A DNA stretch of 64,000 bases from Micromonospora parva (GCF_000718515.1 NZ_JNZS01000025.1:1-64000), one strand, 5' to 3'; positions 28,676-37,024 are shown, counted from the stretch's first letter. Numbers and translations are program-made. The notes: generated by a model from the letters alone, not told the origin.

Positions 28676-30280
28676 TCAGCCCGCCATCACCCGCTGGTGC
28701 AGCGCGGAGACCGCCGAACGCGCCGCCACGAACGCGCCGTGCTGCCAGGCCACCTCGTGGCTGAGCCAGTCCCCGGCGAAGTAGACCCGTCCGGCCGGCT
28801 GGAGCAGCAGGTTGTAGCCGGCCGTGCCGTACCGGGGTGAGGTCCAGGCGCCCTCGATGTAGCGGGTCCGGTCCCAGGCGTGGGAGTACGAGGTGACCAG
28901 CTCACTGCGGTACTTGTCGCCGTGGATCTTCACACCCTGGCTGACCGCGCGCTCGGCGCGCTGCTCCGGGGTCAGCCCGCTGTACGCCCTGGCGTTCGCC
29001 CCGGTGTTGTAGTAGCCGACGACCAGGCCGCGCTTGCCGTGGAAGCCGTACGACGGGTACCAGATGTGCGACAGGTCCAGGTCGGTCTCGGTGATGCCGC
29101 CGTAGATCCGCTGATCGGTCTCCCACCAGCGGCTGCGGTACTCCAGGCCGATCTTGCCGGAGGCGGTGACCGGGAAGTCGGCCAGGGCCGCGGTCACCGC
29201 CGTGCCGAGATTGTGCGGCACCCGGGCCATCAGGTGCGGCGGCAGCGCGGCCACGCAGTAGTCGGCGGTGATCTGCGACTGCCGGCCATGCTGTCGGTAG
29301 GTCACCTCGACCCGGCTGCCCCGGTCGGTCACCGCTGTCACCTCGGCGTCGAGTCGGATCCGGTGCGCGCCCACCGCCCGGGCCAGGGCTCGGGGGATCT
29401 GGTCCATCCCGCCGACCGGTTGGAACATCAGCATCGCCTGGTCGTAGCCGAACTCGAAGGAGAAGTACCGGCCGATGTTGCTGGCGAACACGTCGGAGAG
29501 CGCCGGCGGCGTGCCGAGCGGGGTCCCCACGTCGTTGCCCGCACCCGGGTACGCGGAGAAGCCCCGACGGCTCGTCCCCGTGTACGCCCAGTCGCTGCCC
29601 CGTCCGCCGATCGCGCCGAAGCTCTGCAGGAACGACAACAGCCGCTCGCGGTCCTCCGAGCTGAGTCGGGCGTCCAACGCGCCCTGGTCGGTGGCCTTCG
29701 CCAGCAACTCCGAGACGTAGCCGTACACGTCGGCCTTGGCGGTGCGGTACCGGACCGGCGCGGTCATCCCGGCGGACTCGTTGTAGATCCAGGCGTCGGC
29801 GTTCTGGTTGGTGAAGACCTCGACGGGTACGCCCAGTTCCCGGCAGTAGTCCATGGTGACCATCCACTGTGCGATCCGCCCCGGGCCGGCGTTGAAGTAG
29901 ACGCCGTCGGAGAAGCCGGCCCGCTGCGTGCGTCCGTCCAGGTCGGTCTCGACGTCGCCGCCCCGGATGGTCAGGTTCCGACCACCGACGCGGTGCCGCG
30001 CCTCCAGGATGGTGCAGTGGTAACCGGCCTTGCCCAACTCGTACGCGGTGGTCAGCCCGGCGATGCCGCCGCCGAGTACGACCACGCTGGCGCCGGACCG
30101 CCCGGTGAGGGTGAAGTCGGACCGCTCCGGAGGCCGGAACGCCGGGGTGACCGACGCCGCCGCGCTGGGGGCCAGCCCCATGGCACCCATCGTGGCGAGC
30201 ATCGCTCCGGCCCCACCGCTGATCCCGACCGAGCGCAGGAACCCACGCCGGCTGACCATCGACTGCGTCTGATCGCTCAT
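28676..30280 (-). CDS. Tat-exported flavin monoamine oxidase
   Basis: 534 aa. A twin-arginine signal (SRRGFLRS, 10-17, then a hydrophobic stretch ending SAAAS) suggests export with bound flavin. The FAD-binding Rossmann motif VVVLGGGIAGLTTAYELGKAG and the EARHRVGGR motif follow. The C-terminal YFAGDWLSHEVAWQHGAF is the second FAD contact of L-amino-acid/monoamine oxidases. It likely oxidises an amine or amino acid to an imine, giving H2O2. ATG 30280 has GGGGAGG 6 nt upstream. Substrate not determined. Confidence 0.9.
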   Translation of the reverse strand: MSDQTQSMVSRRGFLRSVGISGGAGAMLATMGAMGLAPSAAASVTPAFRPPERSDFTLTGRSGASVVVLGGGIAGLTTAYELGKAGYHCTILEARHRVGGRNLTIRGGDVETDLDGRTQRAGFSDGVYFNAGPGRIAQWMVTMDYCRELGVPVEVFTNQNADAWIYNESAGMTAPVRYRTAKADVYGYVSELLAKATDQGALDARLSSEDRERLLSFLQSFGAIGGRGSDWAYTGTSRRGFSAYPGAGNDVGTPLGTPPALSDVFASNIGRYFSFEFGYDQAMLMFQPVGGMDQIPRALARAVGAHRIRLDAEVTAVTDRGSRVEVTYRQHGRQSQITADYCVAALPPHLMARVPHNLGTAVTAALADFPVTASGKIGLEYRSRWWETDQRIYGGITETDLDLSHIWYPSYGFHGKRGLVVGYYNTGANARAYSGLTPEQRAERAVSQGVKIHGDKYRSELVTSYSHAWDRTRYIEGAWTSPRYGTAGYNLLLQPAGRVYFAGDWLSHEVAWQHGAFVAARSAVSALHQRVMAG

Positions 30281-30431
30281 AACGGCCTCCCCTACAAGAT
30301 CGACTCGCATGAGTCTGCAGAGACGCTGTTACGTGGATCGCGCGACGCCGTTTCCGGTAGGTATCAGCCTCACTCGATGACAGGGGATGGCCGCCACTCG
30401 CCTGGCCGTCGCGGGGGCGTCTTCAGCAACG

Positions 30432-31157
30432 TCACGACGAGCGGTTGACCCGCCGTCCGGCGCTGGCGCGGGACACGACGGTGAGGTCGGCGACCAGACC
30501 CTCGTACGCCTTGTCCTGGTCGTCGGCCCGCAGCACGGCGGACGGATGGATGGTGGCCAGCAGTCGGGTGGGCGGCGCGTCGGCCCGCTTTCCGGCGTTG
30601 TCCACCGGCACCTGTGCGAAGTCCGCTGGATGCTGCGCCGACTCCGGCCAGGGCAGCAGCTCGCCCCGCTGCCGGGTGACCCGGAAGGACGGGCCGAGCA
30701 GCGCCTTGGCGGCGGTCGCGCCGAGCACCACCACGAACTCCGGACGCAGCCGGGCGAACTCGGCGACCAACCACGGTCGGCAGGCGGTGATGTGCACCTG
30801 GTCCGGGGTCTGGTGGATCCGCCGCTTGCCGCGCAGTTCAAAACGGAAGTGCTTCACGGCGTTGGTCAGGTAGAGCTGGCCCGGGTCCAGCCCGGCGTCG
30901 TCGACCGCGCGGCGCAACAGGCGTCCGGCCGGGCCGACGAAGGGCAGCCCTTTCAGGTCCTCCATGTCGCCGGGCTGCTCGCCGACCAGCACCACGCGGG
31001 CGCTCTCGTCACCCCGGCCGAAGACCGTCTGCGAGGCGTCCCGGTACAGCTCGCAGCCCCGACAGCCGCCGGCGGCGGTGCGCAGGTCGTCGATGGTGTC
31101 GGCGTCGGGCGGGATGAACCGCTGGGCGCCCGGAGCGTTCCCGGTCTGCTCGGCCAT
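30432..31157 (-). CDS. udgX: UdgX-type uracil-DNA glycosylase
   Basis: 241 aa of the Fe-S uracil-DNA glycosylase superfamily. Motif A is GEQPGDMED (59-67) and motif B HPSAVLR near the C-terminus. Cluster cysteines C32, C35 and one in ITACRP are visible; a fourth Cys is not. The decisive feature is KRRIH at 111-115: in mycobacterial UdgX this loop's His forms a covalent bond with the deoxyribose after uracil removal, making a suicide-like, very tight complex. So this is probably UdgX rather than a classical family 4 enzyme. Single gene, ATG 31157. Confidence 0.88.
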   Translation of the reverse strand: MAEQTGNAPGAQRFIPPDADTIDDLRTAAGGCRGCELYRDASQTVFGRGDESARVVLVGEQPGDMEDLKGLPFVGPAGRLLRRAVDDAGLDPGQLYLTNAVKHFRFELRGKRRIHQTPDQVHITACRPWLVAEFARLRPEFVVVLGATAAKALLGPSFRVTRQRGELLPWPESAQHPADFAQVPVDNAGKRADAPPTRLLATIHPSAVLRADDQDKAYEGLVADLTVVSRASAGRRVNRSS

Positions 31158-31225
31158 GCCGACTGTTATATACCCGTTCGGTGCCCGCCGCCGGACACGC
31201 CGCAGCGCATTCCGGCCGCGTCAGG

Positions 31226-31345
31226 TCAGTACCCGTTACCGCCCCCGTCGCCGCCGGACGCGATCGCGATCAGCACAATGATGATGATGATGATCGCCAC
31301 CGCGATGGCGATCCAGATCCCCTTACGAGCCCCACCAGAAGCCAT
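31226..31345 (-). CDS. 39-aa single-pass membrane peptide
   Basis: A short frame with MASGGARKG, then one hydrophobic helix (IWIAIAVAIIIIIIVLIAIA) and a Gly-rich tail ending NGY. A basic residue pair precedes the helix, predicting an outside C-terminus. GGAGG lies 9 nt before ATG 31345. The six consecutive Ile codons come from an ATC repeat. The good ribosome binding site and textbook topology support it; function unknown. Confidence 0.55.
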   Translation of the reverse strand: MASGGARKGIWIAIAVAIIIIIIVLIAIASGGDGGGNGY

Positions 31346-31396
31346 ATCCCCACACCTCCGGGCGCCCGCATACCCGTCCCCGCCGCCCCGAATCCT

Positions 31397-31470
31397 CGCG
31401 ATCTCGCACTTTCTGTCCCGACCAAAGCCAAGACATCGGGCATTTCGCCAGCAGAACCTGCAAGATCGCG
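31397..31470. repeat. Intergenic palindrome, family A, copy 1
   Basis: Nineteen-bp arms at 31397-31415 (CGCGATCTCGCACTTTCTG) and 31452-31470 match at 16 of 19 positions around a 36-nt centre. The right arm ends 13 nt beyond the stop codon of the MocR gene (31484, minus strand). It is closely related to the element at 34797-34874. Confidence 0.7.
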
Positions 31471-31473
31471 GAA

Positions 31474-31517
31474 GGGGTGGGGGTCAGGTGGGGAAACCTG
31501 GGGGGTGGGGTGGGTTG
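31474..31517 (+). repeat. G-tract with G-quadruplex potential
   Basis: Six runs of three to six G occur within 44 nt on the + strand, starting next to palindrome A1 and running into the 3' end of the MocR gene. Confidence 0.4.
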
Positions 31518-32824
31518 ACGGCTTGGGCCAGGGCTGCGGCCAGGGGGGCCAGGTCGGTGGGGTCCAGGGGGCTGACGGTGATGCGCAGGGCGGGCGGGGC
31601 GGCGATCCGGTAGAGAGCGCCCGGAGCCACCGCCCACCCGGCGTCGCGGAGCGCGGTCACCGCGCTGGTCTCGTCCGCGACCGGCAGCCAGACGTTGATG
31701 CCGCTGCGGCCGTGCGCGGTCAGGCCGTGCGCGGCCAGCGCCGCGAGCAGCCCTTCGCGCCGCTGCTCGTAGCTCTGCGCCGCCCGCCGCACCAACTCGG
31801 TGACCGCCGGGTCCCGCCACAGGGCGAGCACCAGACGTTGCAGCACTGTGGAGACCCAGCCGGCGCCGACCCGGGTACGGCCGCTCACCCTGGCCACCGT
31901 CGTCTCGTCACCGACAAGCACCGCCATCCGCAGGTCCGGGCCGAAGGGCTTGCTCACCGAACGGAGGAAGGCCCAACTCGCTGTCGCACCGGCGAGCGGA
32001 TGCAGGGGTACGCGGGCCAGTTCGGCAGCGTGATCGTCCTCGATCAGCAGCAGGTCCGACCGGCCGGCGAGCAGTGCCCGCAGCGCCTCGGCGCGGGCCG
32101 CCGACACGGCGGCGCCGGTGGGATTCTGCGCCCGGCTGGTGACGATCAGCGCCCGCGCTCCGGCGGCGAGCGCCGCGGCCACCCCGGCGACCAGCGGCCC
32201 CTCGTCATCCAGCGGTACGCCGATCGGGCGCAACCCGAGCGCGGCGACCAGGTCGAGCAGGTTGGCCCACCCCGGGTCCTCGACCGCCACCGCGTCGCCG
32301 GGGCGCAGGTGCGCGCCGAGCAGCCGCTCGATGCCGTCCAACGCCCCGCCGGTGAGAGTCAACTCCCCGGCCGGTACGCCGTCGGCGCGCAGCCTGGCCC
32401 GGGCCGCCTCGGCCAGTTCGGGCAGCACCCCGGCATCGGAGTAGCCGACCGGCGGGCCGCCGTCGGTGGCGAGCGCCGCCAGGTGCGGGCCCAGCGGGGG
32501 AAGCAGTCGCAGGTCGGGTTCACCCCGGGACAGGTCCCGGGCGCCGGGCAACGGTGGGGGGCGCAGCGCGGAGCGACGGGCGGCCACCGGCGGGCGGGGG
32601 CGTACCCGGGTGCCGTGCCGACCGGCGGTGGCGAGCAGCCCGCGCTGGCGTAGCTCCTGGTAGGCGCGCGCGACGGTGGCGGGGCTGACCCCCAACTGCG
32701 CGGCGAGCGCCCGCACCGGCGGCAGGGCCGCCCCCGGTGGCAGGGCACCGGCACGGATGCCCGACTCGATGCTGGCCGAAATCTCGACGGCTGTCGTACC
32801 GGTGAGCTGATAGTGTGCTGACAC
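31484..32824 (-). CDS. MocR/PdxR-type GntR regulator with aminotransferase domain
   Basis: 446 aa. An N-terminal GntR winged helix (about 1-75; LPPVRALAAQLGVSPATVARAYQELRQRG, the recognition helix) is joined to a fold-type I aminotransferase domain with the PLP-binding Lys in SVSKPFGPDLRMA. MocR proteins sense PLP or amino compounds and often control vitamin B6 or adjacent PLP/FMN genes. It is divergent from a pyridoxamine-oxidase-like fusion gene with only 36 nt between the starts, so it probably regulates that gene and itself. Start GTG 32824. Confidence 0.92.
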   Translation of the reverse strand: MSAHYQLTGTTAVEISASIESGIRAGALPPGAALPPVRALAAQLGVSPATVARAYQELRQRGLLATAGRHGTRVRPRPPVAARRSALRPPPLPGARDLSRGEPDLRLLPPLGPHLAALATDGGPPVGYSDAGVLPELAEAARARLRADGVPAGELTLTGGALDGIERLLGAHLRPGDAVAVEDPGWANLLDLVAALGLRPIGVPLDDEGPLVAGVAAALAAGARALIVTSRAQNPTGAAVSAARAEALRALLAGRSDLLLIEDDHAAELARVPLHPLAGATASWAFLRSVSKPFGPDLRMAVLVGDETTVARVSGRTRVGAGWVSTVLQRLVLALWRDPAVTELVRRAAQSYEQRREGLLAALAAHGLTAHGRSGINVWLPVADETSAVTALRDAGWAVAPGALYRIAAPPALRITVSPLDPTDLAPLAAALAQAVNPPHPPGFPT

Positions 32825-32848
32825 AAATAGGAGATTGTACTAGAACAA
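32814..32848. promoter_or_regulatory. Divergent operator region between MocR and PNPOx-GNAT genes
   Basis: Two short palindromes lie in this A/T-rich patch: TGTGCTGACACA (32814-32825, overlapping the MocR start codon) and TTGTACTAGAACAA (32835-32848, near-perfect). With only 36 nt between the two starts, these are the natural binding sites for the MocR protein, which would then repress or switch both genes. Confidence 0.45.
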
Positions 32849-32860
32849 AGGGGCGCGCGC

Positions 32861-34105
32861 ATGTATCCACCCACCGCCCGGACCACACCCCACCGTTCCC
32901 GCGACAAGATGAGCTACGACACTGCCGCCGCCCACGCCGTGCTCGACGAGGCCTACGACTGCGCGCTCAGCTTCACCGTCGACGGCCAACCCCGGGTGCT
33001 GCCCACCCTGCACGTCCGCATCGGCGACACGCTCTACCTGCACGGCTCCACCGGCAGTCGGCCACTGCTCGCCGCCCGCGGCGACGACGGGCTGCCCGTC
33101 TGCGTCGCGGTGACGCTGCTCGACGGGCTGGTCTACGCCCGCTCCCAGTTCCACCACAGCGCCAACTACCGCTCGGTCGTCGCGCACGGCACCGCCCGAC
33201 TCGTCACCGACGAGCGGGAGAAGCTCGCCATGCTCACCGCGCTGGTGGAGAAGGTCGGCGCGGGACGCAGCGCGGCCACCCGTCCGCCCAGCCGTCGCGA
33301 GCTGGCCGAGACCGCCGTCCTGGCGCTGCCGCTGCGGGAGGTGTCCGTCCGGGCCCGCACCGGCGGGGTCCGCGAGGACGAGGACGACCTGCACCTGCCG
33401 CACTGGGCCGGCGTGCTGCCGCTGCGACTGACCGCCGGGGCACCGGAGCCGGACGCCGGGGTCACCGCGCCGCTGCCGGCGTACCTGCGGACGGCCCGCA
33501 CACCGTGGCACGAGCCGGTCCCGCTGCGCGGCGAACACGTCCTGCTGGAACCGCTGGAGTTGGCGCACACCGACGACCTGCACGCCGCCACCGCCGACGA
33601 CGAGGTGTGGCGGCACCTCACCGTCGCGCCACCCACCGCCCCCGCCGAGACCGCGGAGGTGATCGGCGCCACCCTGGCCGCCCAGCACCGGGGCGAGCGG
33701 GTGGCCTGGGTGCAGCGGTGCGCGGCGACCGGGGCGGTGGTGGGCAGCACCTCCTACTACGACATCGACCCGCAGCGGCGGGCGGTGGCGATCGGGCACA
33801 CCTTCCTCGGCCGGCAGTGGTGGCGTACCGGCATCAACACCGAGGCGAAGCTGCTCCTGCTCGGCCGCGCCTTCGACGACCTGGGCGCGGTACGGGTCGC
33901 GTGGCACACCGACATCCGCAACGTTCGCTCCCAGGCGGCCATCGAACGGCTCGGCGCGACCCGGGAAGGGGTGCTGCGGATGCACCGCCAACGACCGGAC
34001 GGCTCCTGGCGGGACACCGTGCAGTACGCGATGACCGTCGACGAGTGGCCGAACGCACAGGTCAGGCTGCGAGAAAGACTTCTGCGGACGGCACCGGTGG
34101 CGTGA
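32861..34105 (+). CDS. PNPOx-like FMN-binding protein fused to GNAT acetyltransferase
   Basis: 414 aa. The N-terminal half (about 15-200) is a pyridoxamine-5'-phosphate-oxidase-like split barrel (VDGQPRVLPTLHVR, LYLHGSTGSRPL, YRSVVAHGTARLVTD, DEDDLHLPHWAGVLPL). The C-terminal half (about 220-400) is a GNAT domain with GHTFLGRQWWRTGINTEAK and NVRSQAAIERLGA. ATG 32861 follows AAAGGGG at 7 nt; ATG 32909 is possible. Divergent from a MocR regulator, which supports a link to B6-type cofactors, and 1-nt overlapped with a LysE exporter. It may modify a small amine that LysE then exports; this is inference. Confidence 0.87.
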   Translation: MYPPTARTTPHRSRDKMSYDTAAAHAVLDEAYDCALSFTVDGQPRVLPTLHVRIGDTLYLHGSTGSRPLLAARGDDGLPVCVAVTLLDGLVYARSQFHHSANYRSVVAHGTARLVTDEREKLAMLTALVEKVGAGRSAATRPPSRRELAETAVLALPLREVSVRARTGGVREDEDDLHLPHWAGVLPLRLTAGAPEPDAGVTAPLPAYLRTARTPWHEPVPLRGEHVLLEPLELAHTDDLHAATADDEVWRHLTVAPPTAPAETAEVIGATLAAQHRGERVAWVQRCAATGAVVGSTSYYDIDPQRRAVAIGHTFLGRQWWRTGINTEAKLLLLGRAFDDLGAVRVAWHTDIRNVRSQAAIERLGATREGVLRMHRQRPDGSWRDTVQYAMTVDEWPNAQVRLRERLLRTAPVA

Positions 34106-34776
34106 TGATGGCGGGCGTGCTGGGGATCACCGACATCTGGACGTACGTGCTGGGCACCGTGGCCATCATCCTGCTGCCCGGTCCGAACTCACTCTTCGTG
34201 CTCTCCACCGCCGCCAAACGGGGCGTCGCGGTCGGCTACCGGGCCGCCGGTGGCGTGTTCGTCGGCGACGGGGTGCTGATGTTCCTCTCCGCCGCCGGGG
34301 TGGCGTCGCTGCTCAAGGCGTACCCACCGCTGTTCATGGTGATCAAGTACGCCGGTGCCGCGTACCTCGGTTATGTCGGGGTGACCATGCTGCTCGGCGC
34401 CGCGCGGCGCTGGCGCGACCGCAACGACCCGAGCACGCCGCGGCTCATCGACGCCGCGGAGCCGGCGGCGATGCGCAGCCCGTTCCGCAAGGCGCTGGTG
34501 ATCAGCCTGCTGAACCCGAAGGCGATCCTGTTCTTCATCTCGTTCTTCATCCAGTTCGTCGACCCCGGCTACGCCTGGCCGGCGCTGTCGTTCCTGCTCC
34601 TCGGCCTGATCGCCACGGCGACCAGCGCGCTCTACCTGACCGCGTTGATCTTCGCGGGCACCTTCCTGGCCGCCCAGTTCCGCCAACGTCGCCGCCTGGC
34701 GGCCGGCGGCACCACCGCCGTGGCCGCCCTCTTCCTGGCCTTCAGCCTCAAGCTGGCCACCGCCACCGCCGGCTGA
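34105..34776 (+). CDS. LysE/RhtB family amino-acid exporter
   Basis: 223 aa with six membrane segments. The family signature is GPNSLFVLSTAAKRGVAVGYRAAGG near the N-terminus, with SLLNPKAILFFISFF mid-protein. Exports amino acids or derivatives. ATG 34105 overlaps the stop of the PNPOx-GNAT gene by one base (TGATG), so the pair is translationally coupled. Substrate unknown. Confidence 0.9.
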   Translation: MMAGVLGITDIWTYVLGTVAIILLPGPNSLFVLSTAAKRGVAVGYRAAGGVFVGDGVLMFLSAAGVASLLKAYPPLFMVIKYAGAAYLGYVGVTMLLGAARRWRDRNDPSTPRLIDAAEPAAMRSPFRKALVISLLNPKAILFFISFFIQFVDPGYAWPALSFLLLGLIATATSALYLTALIFAGTFLAAQFRQRRRLAAGGTTAVAALFLAFSLKLATATAG

Positions 34777-34796
34777 CCCGCCCTCCCACGCTCCCG

Positions 34797-34874
34797 CCCG
34801 CGATCTTGCGCTTTCGGTCGTCGACATGCCCGCTTCAGGGATATTTGTCGCCGCAGAAACTGCAAGATCGCGGG
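34797..34874. repeat. Intergenic palindrome, family A, copy 2
   Basis: Arms of 21 bp at 34797-34817 (starting CCCGCGATCTTGC) and 34854-34874 match at 18 of 21 positions around a 36-nt centre. It fills the gap between the convergent LysE and Spo0M-like genes, 20 and 11 nt from their stops. It shares the CGCGATCTTGCA terminus with the copy at 31397-31470. Confidence 0.75.
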
Positions 34875-34885
34875 AGGGCTGACGG

Positions 34886-35815
34886 TCAGGTGCCGTCGCC
34901 GCCGGAGCCGCCGCCGCCCACTCCGGCGCCGCCGGCGGTGCCGCCGAGGCCGTAGCCGGGTCGGACCGGCTCGTCGGGATGGCGGCTGACGTGGGCTGAC
35001 CCCGCGATCTGGGCGGACCAGTCCGCGTGCGCGGCAGCGGCGGCGTGCCTGTTGATCGCCTGGCGGAGCCAGCCGTCCACGGTGGCGACCCAGTCCCGCC
35101 GGTCGGCGCCCTTGTGCCAGATCCGGAACCGGCTGATGCTCTGGTGGGTGATTCCGGCCAGGGCCAGCCGGCGATCCATCCAGAGGATCACCTCAAGCCC
35201 GGCAGAGTTGGTCACGAAGATCAGCTCCAGTTCGGTGATCGGGCCGGCGTAGAGCGGCCCCACCCAGTAGCCCCAGCGCTGGTGCAACGGCAGGGTGTGC
35301 TCCACCCCCGGCAACCCGCCCTGCTGCAACCCGGCCTGGCGGATCATGAAGCCGAGCGTGTCCAACGCCGCCAGCACGTGCTGCTGGGTGGGGATCGGGT
35401 GCACGAAGACCGGCACCATGGCCCCCTGGTCGCGGTCGGGGTCGAGCGACACCTCGGTCCGCAGGCCCATCCGCAGGCTCAGCAGCGGCACCCCGCCGAA
35501 GATGGTCACCGGCGTCTCCCAGGGCAGCGGGAACGCGAAGTCGACAGCCCGCCGCCGCCCGGCCGGTACGACGAACCGGCCGGCGATGGGCACCTGGTGG
35601 AACTGCATGAGCCGCCGCGGCGCCGCCGGGTCGTCCGGTTCGACGGTGGTGACCAGGCCGAGCCGGATGTGGCGGACGAGCACGTCGTCCGGACCGGCGG
35701 CGAGAGTCACCCGGCCGGGCAGGCGCAGGCCCGGCCGGGTGCTCGGATTGGGGAGAGTGGTCTGCACGGAGAGCCCGGTCCCACCGGACTCCGGTGACAC
35801 TCCCGTCAAGCGCAC
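34886..35815 (-). CDS. Spo0M-like sporulation-control (arrestin-fold) protein
   Basis: About 309 aa. The first 230 residues resemble the SpoOM family: RLPGRVTLAAGPDDVLVRHIRLGL, QFHQVPIAGRFVVPAG, DFAFPLPWETPVT, then VHPIPTQQHVLAALDTLGF. The C-terminal end is Gly-rich (LGGTAGGAGVGGGG). Cytoplasmic; such proteins influence sporulation and cell-envelope traits in Bacillus and actinomycetes. The start is uncertain: GTG 35815 has GGAGGG 4 nt upstream, GTG 35827 is an alternative, and the open frame to 35863 runs through a hairpin. Confidence 0.75.
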   Translation of the reverse strand: MRLTGVSPESGGTGLSVQTTLPNPSTRPGLRLPGRVTLAAGPDDVLVRHIRLGLVTTVEPDDPAAPRRLMQFHQVPIAGRFVVPAGRRRAVDFAFPLPWETPVTIFGGVPLLSLRMGLRTEVSLDPDRDQGAMVPVFVHPIPTQQHVLAALDTLGFMIRQAGLQQGGLPGVEHTLPLHQRWGYWVGPLYAGPITELELIFVTNSAGLEVILWMDRRLALAGITHQSISRFRIWHKGADRRDWVATVDGWLRQAINRHAAAAAHADWSAQIAGSAHVSRHPDEPVRPGYGLGGTAGGAGVGGGGSGGDGT

Positions 35816-35834
35816 CGCACCCTCCACGCCAGGC

Positions 35835-35867
35835 TGAGGTGACCTCGCCCCTCGCGAGGTCACCTCA
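35835..35867. promoter_or_regulatory. Hairpin in the 5' region of the Spo0M-like gene
   Basis: TGAGGTGACCTCGC (35835-35848) and GCGAGGTCACCTCA (35854-35867) form a perfect 14-bp stem around a 5-nt loop just before the predicted start. It could be a terminator for upstream transcription, an attenuator or a protein site. Confidence 0.5.
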
Positions 35868-35950
35868 ACTGTCGCGGACCCGGTGCGCGGTCACCCCGAC
35901 TTTCGCGGATCCGACACGCGGTCACCCGACTTCGACGGAACGTGACCACC
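35858..35950. repeat. Three tandem 31-bp units
   Basis: Imperfect units start at 35858, 35889 and 35920, each opening GGTCACC with CGACTT/CAACTG and a cGCGGA block following; the period is exactly 31 bp. The units are contiguous, so this is not a CRISPR array. The first unit overlaps the hairpin right arm. Confidence 0.65.
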
Positions 35951-35959
35951 CATCCGGTT

Positions 35960-37024
35960 TCACCGCATCCGGCGCCCGCGCGGCACCGTGTCGGTCTCGT
36001 CGTCGAACTCCCCGATGACCTCCTCCAGGAGGTCCTCCAGGGCGACGAAGCCGATCGGCCGGGCCGGTCCGCCGCCGTTGCGCACCAGCGCGAGCTGCGA
36101 CTGCCGGGCCCGCATCGCCGCCACGGCCTCGGTGACCGTAGACGTCGCGGGCAGGGTGAACGCCGGCGTCATCAGCTCCCCGGCGGTGGCGGCCCGGCCG
36201 GTGGTGACCACCCGTACCGCCTCCCGGACGTGCACGAGGCCGCACACGTCGCCCGCCTCGTCGAGCACCGCGAGCCGGGATCGGCCGCTGTCCCGGCTGA
36301 CCTGTTCGATCCGCCCGGCCGGGTCGTCCCGGCGGACGGTGACCATGGTGGCGAACGGTTCCATCACCTGCGCCACCGAGGTGCCCTGCAACTCCAGCAT
36401 GCTGGTCAGCAGTTGGTGCTGCTCGGCGCCGAGCAGCCCGTGCTCACGGGACTGCTCCAGCAGGATCCGCAGCTCGTCCGGGCCGTGCACCTGGGCGAGT
36501 TGGTCCTGCTGGTTGACGCCGAACAGCCGCAGGATCGCGTTGGCCAGGGCGTTCAGCGCGGAGAGCACCGGCCGGGAGACCCGGGCGAAGGCGCGGAACG
36601 GCAACGCGAGCAGCGTCGCCGACCGCTCGGCGTCGGTGATCGCCCACGACTTCGGGGCCATCTCCCCCACCACCAGGTGCAGGAAGGTCACCAACCCGAG
36701 GGCGAAGACCAGGGCGACCACGTGACTTGCCGCGTCGGGCAGCCCCACCGCGTGCAGCAGCGGGCTGATCAGGTGCTCGATCGCCGGCTCAGCCAGCGCG
36801 CCCAGCCCCAGGGTGCACAGGGTGATGCCCAGCTGCGCCCCGGCCAGCATCAGGGACAGCTCGCGGACCCCGTCGAGCGCGGCTCGGGCCGCCCGCCCAC
36901 CGTTCGCCGCCGCCTGTTCCAGGCGGTAGCGCTTGCTGGCCACCAGGGCGAACTCGGCGGCCACGAAGAACCCGTTCAGCGCCAGCAGGATCACCGAGCT
37001 GAACAGGGCGATTCCGGGGCTCAT
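35960..37024 (-). CDS. CNNM-domain protein with CBS pair, short form
   Basis: 354 aa. A DUF21/CNNM membrane domain of about four helices (1-180; VILLALNGFFVAAEFALVASK at the start) is followed by a CBS pair (about 200-345, ending EDLLEEVIGEFDDE). The C-terminal CorC/HlyC domain present in its upstream partner is missing, so the protein stops at the second CBS motif. Family members transport or regulate Mg2+ and related divalent ions. ATG 37024 overlaps the stop of a 19-codon MSARSE frame that links it to the upstream gene. Confidence 0.88.
   Translation of the reverse strand: MSPGIALFSSVILLALNGFFVAAEFALVASKRYRLEQAAANGGRAARAALDGVRELSLMLAGAQLGITLCTLGLGALAEPAIEHLISPLLHAVGLPDAASHVVALVFALGLVTFLHLVVGEMAPKSWAITDAERSATLLALPFRAFARVSRPVLSALNALANAILRLFGVNQQDQLAQVHGPDELRILLEQSREHGLLGAEQHQLLTSMLELQGTSVAQVMEPFATMVTVRRDDPAGRIEQVSRDSGRSRLAVLDEAGDVCGLVHVREAVRVVTTGRAATAGELMTPAFTLPATSTVTEAVAAMRARQSQLALVRNGGGPARPIGFVALEDLLEEVIGEFDDETDTVPRGRRMR

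Noticed and set aside
35858..35950. CRISPR array
   Set aside because: The 31-bp units are contiguous with no spacers, diverge from each other, and no cas genes are near.
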